Shown here: positions 5,848 through 6,200 of the stretch, piece after piece
How the letters are laid out: each line of letters begins with the position of its first letter
Numbering within the stretch: position 1 is the first letter of the stretch
Assembly: GCA_024641365.1 (NCBI GenBank)
Contig: JAHEDF010000247.1
Location: 1 to 6,200 of the forward strand
Source of the DNA: Planctomycetota bacterium
GTDB taxonomy: Bacteria > Planctomycetota > UBA11346
Direction of reading: 5' to 3'
Length of the DNA stretch: 6,200 nt
Program-made: the position numbers and the translations under genes
The notes under the pieces: model-generated
What the model was told of the DNA's origin: nothing
What the model saw: only the letters and a program-made list of their open reading frames with translations
Databases searched by the model: none

Positions 5848-6200
5848 TCAATTCTCCGCATCAAGCGGATCACTCTGAGACGCTGAAGATATTGATTGTT
5901 GGAGTCGTTTTGCTAGGCGATTGAGGCTCTCTAATTGCTGGGGATTTGCTCCAGAATACAGAGATTCTACTAGTTGTAGTGCTGCCTGAGGGCGTTTCAT
6001 GCGTTCGTACAATTGAGCCAGATAGAAGCGACAACGACGGTGATCCTCACTGTTACCCACTGTTGTAGCAGGCTGTAAAAGAACACGAGCTTGCTCTAAA
6101 TCTGTAAAATGTTGTGACTCCATTAATGGTTTTGCGGCCCGCCACGCTGCAGCGGGATGAAAAACATGCGTAATTGGCAGCGCCTGAGCAGCCCTTTCCC
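5848..6200 (-). CDS. C-terminal part of a TPR-like protein (5' end outside window)
   Basis: The frame is open from the right edge to the stop at 5848 and gives 116 residues. An internal ATG at 6123 exists, but no ribosome binding site precedes it and the 25 codons upstream of it read like normal protein (QALPITHVFHPAAAWRAAKP), so the real start is probably outside the window. The visible part is all-helical, with a TPR-like helix pair around CRFYLAQLYERMKRPQAALQL (A/L-x-x-Y and A-A-L spacing), a preceding helix (DLEQARVLLQP) and a final helix (QLESLNRLAKRLQQ) before an acidic Ser-rich tail. No signal or catalytic motif can be judged from this part. It points the same way as the pil block and lies 189 bases upstream of it, so it may be a partner or simply an upstream neighbour. 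Function unknown. Confidence 0.7.
   Translation of the reverse strand, partial: ERAAQALPITHVFHPAAAWRAAKPLMESQHFTDLEQARVLLQPATTVGNSEDHRRCRFYLAQLYERMKRPQAALQLVESLYSGANPQQLESLNRLAKRLQQSISSASQSDPLDAEN

Overview
This window looks like chromosomal DNA from a Gram-negative, moderately AT-rich bacterium. All supported genes lie on the minus strand, so transcription runs from the right edge to the left. The outer-membrane secretin and the inner-membrane PilN/PilO-like proteins require a two-membrane envelope. The wording of the RNase E/G homologue (start of the type M-x-x-x-x-L-x-N-V, 'YLVMM' after the S1 domain, 'LPSGG' ahead of the catalytic 'SIDVNS') resembles planctomycete and related PVC-group proteins from memory. 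I therefore lean towards Planctomycetota or another PVC-type lineage; this is an inference, not an identification.

Layout in the direction of transcription: (1) 6200-5848, the 3' end of a TPR-like protein of unknown role, cut by the window edge. (2) A 189-base gap with a possible 27-codon small ORF, a weak promoter candidate and the pilN ribosome binding site. (3) 5658-1855, a tight four-gene block: pilN-like, pilO-like, a divergent pilP-like gene and a pilQ-type secretin. Successive junctions are a 2-nt gap, a 4-nt ATGA overlap and an 11-nt gap, so this is almost certainly one operon. (4) 1826-1793, a textbook Rho-independent terminator that closes the operon, followed by a second perfect stem-loop. 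(5) A gene-free stretch of about 320 bases that should hold the promoter and leader of the next gene, including a 9-bp perfect inverted repeat around a TATAAA box. (6) From 1438 to the left edge, an intact but unfinished RNase E/G gene with all catalytic, zinc-link and 5'-sensor residues.

The block encodes an alignment subcomplex plus outer-membrane pore. PilN and PilO form the inner-membrane pair, the PilP-like protein bridges the periplasm, and the secretin is the exit channel. Such a set serves a type IV pilus, a DNA-uptake pseudopilus or a type II-like secretion machine. The ATPases, pilins and PilM that would decide between these are not in the window. The RNase gene behaves as a separate transcription unit involved in RNA processing.

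I do not see a wholly new system. The most interesting points are the unusual PilP-like protein with a long helical insert, the TPR gene where pilM is often found, the paired hairpins after pilQ, and the structured leader of the RNase gene.
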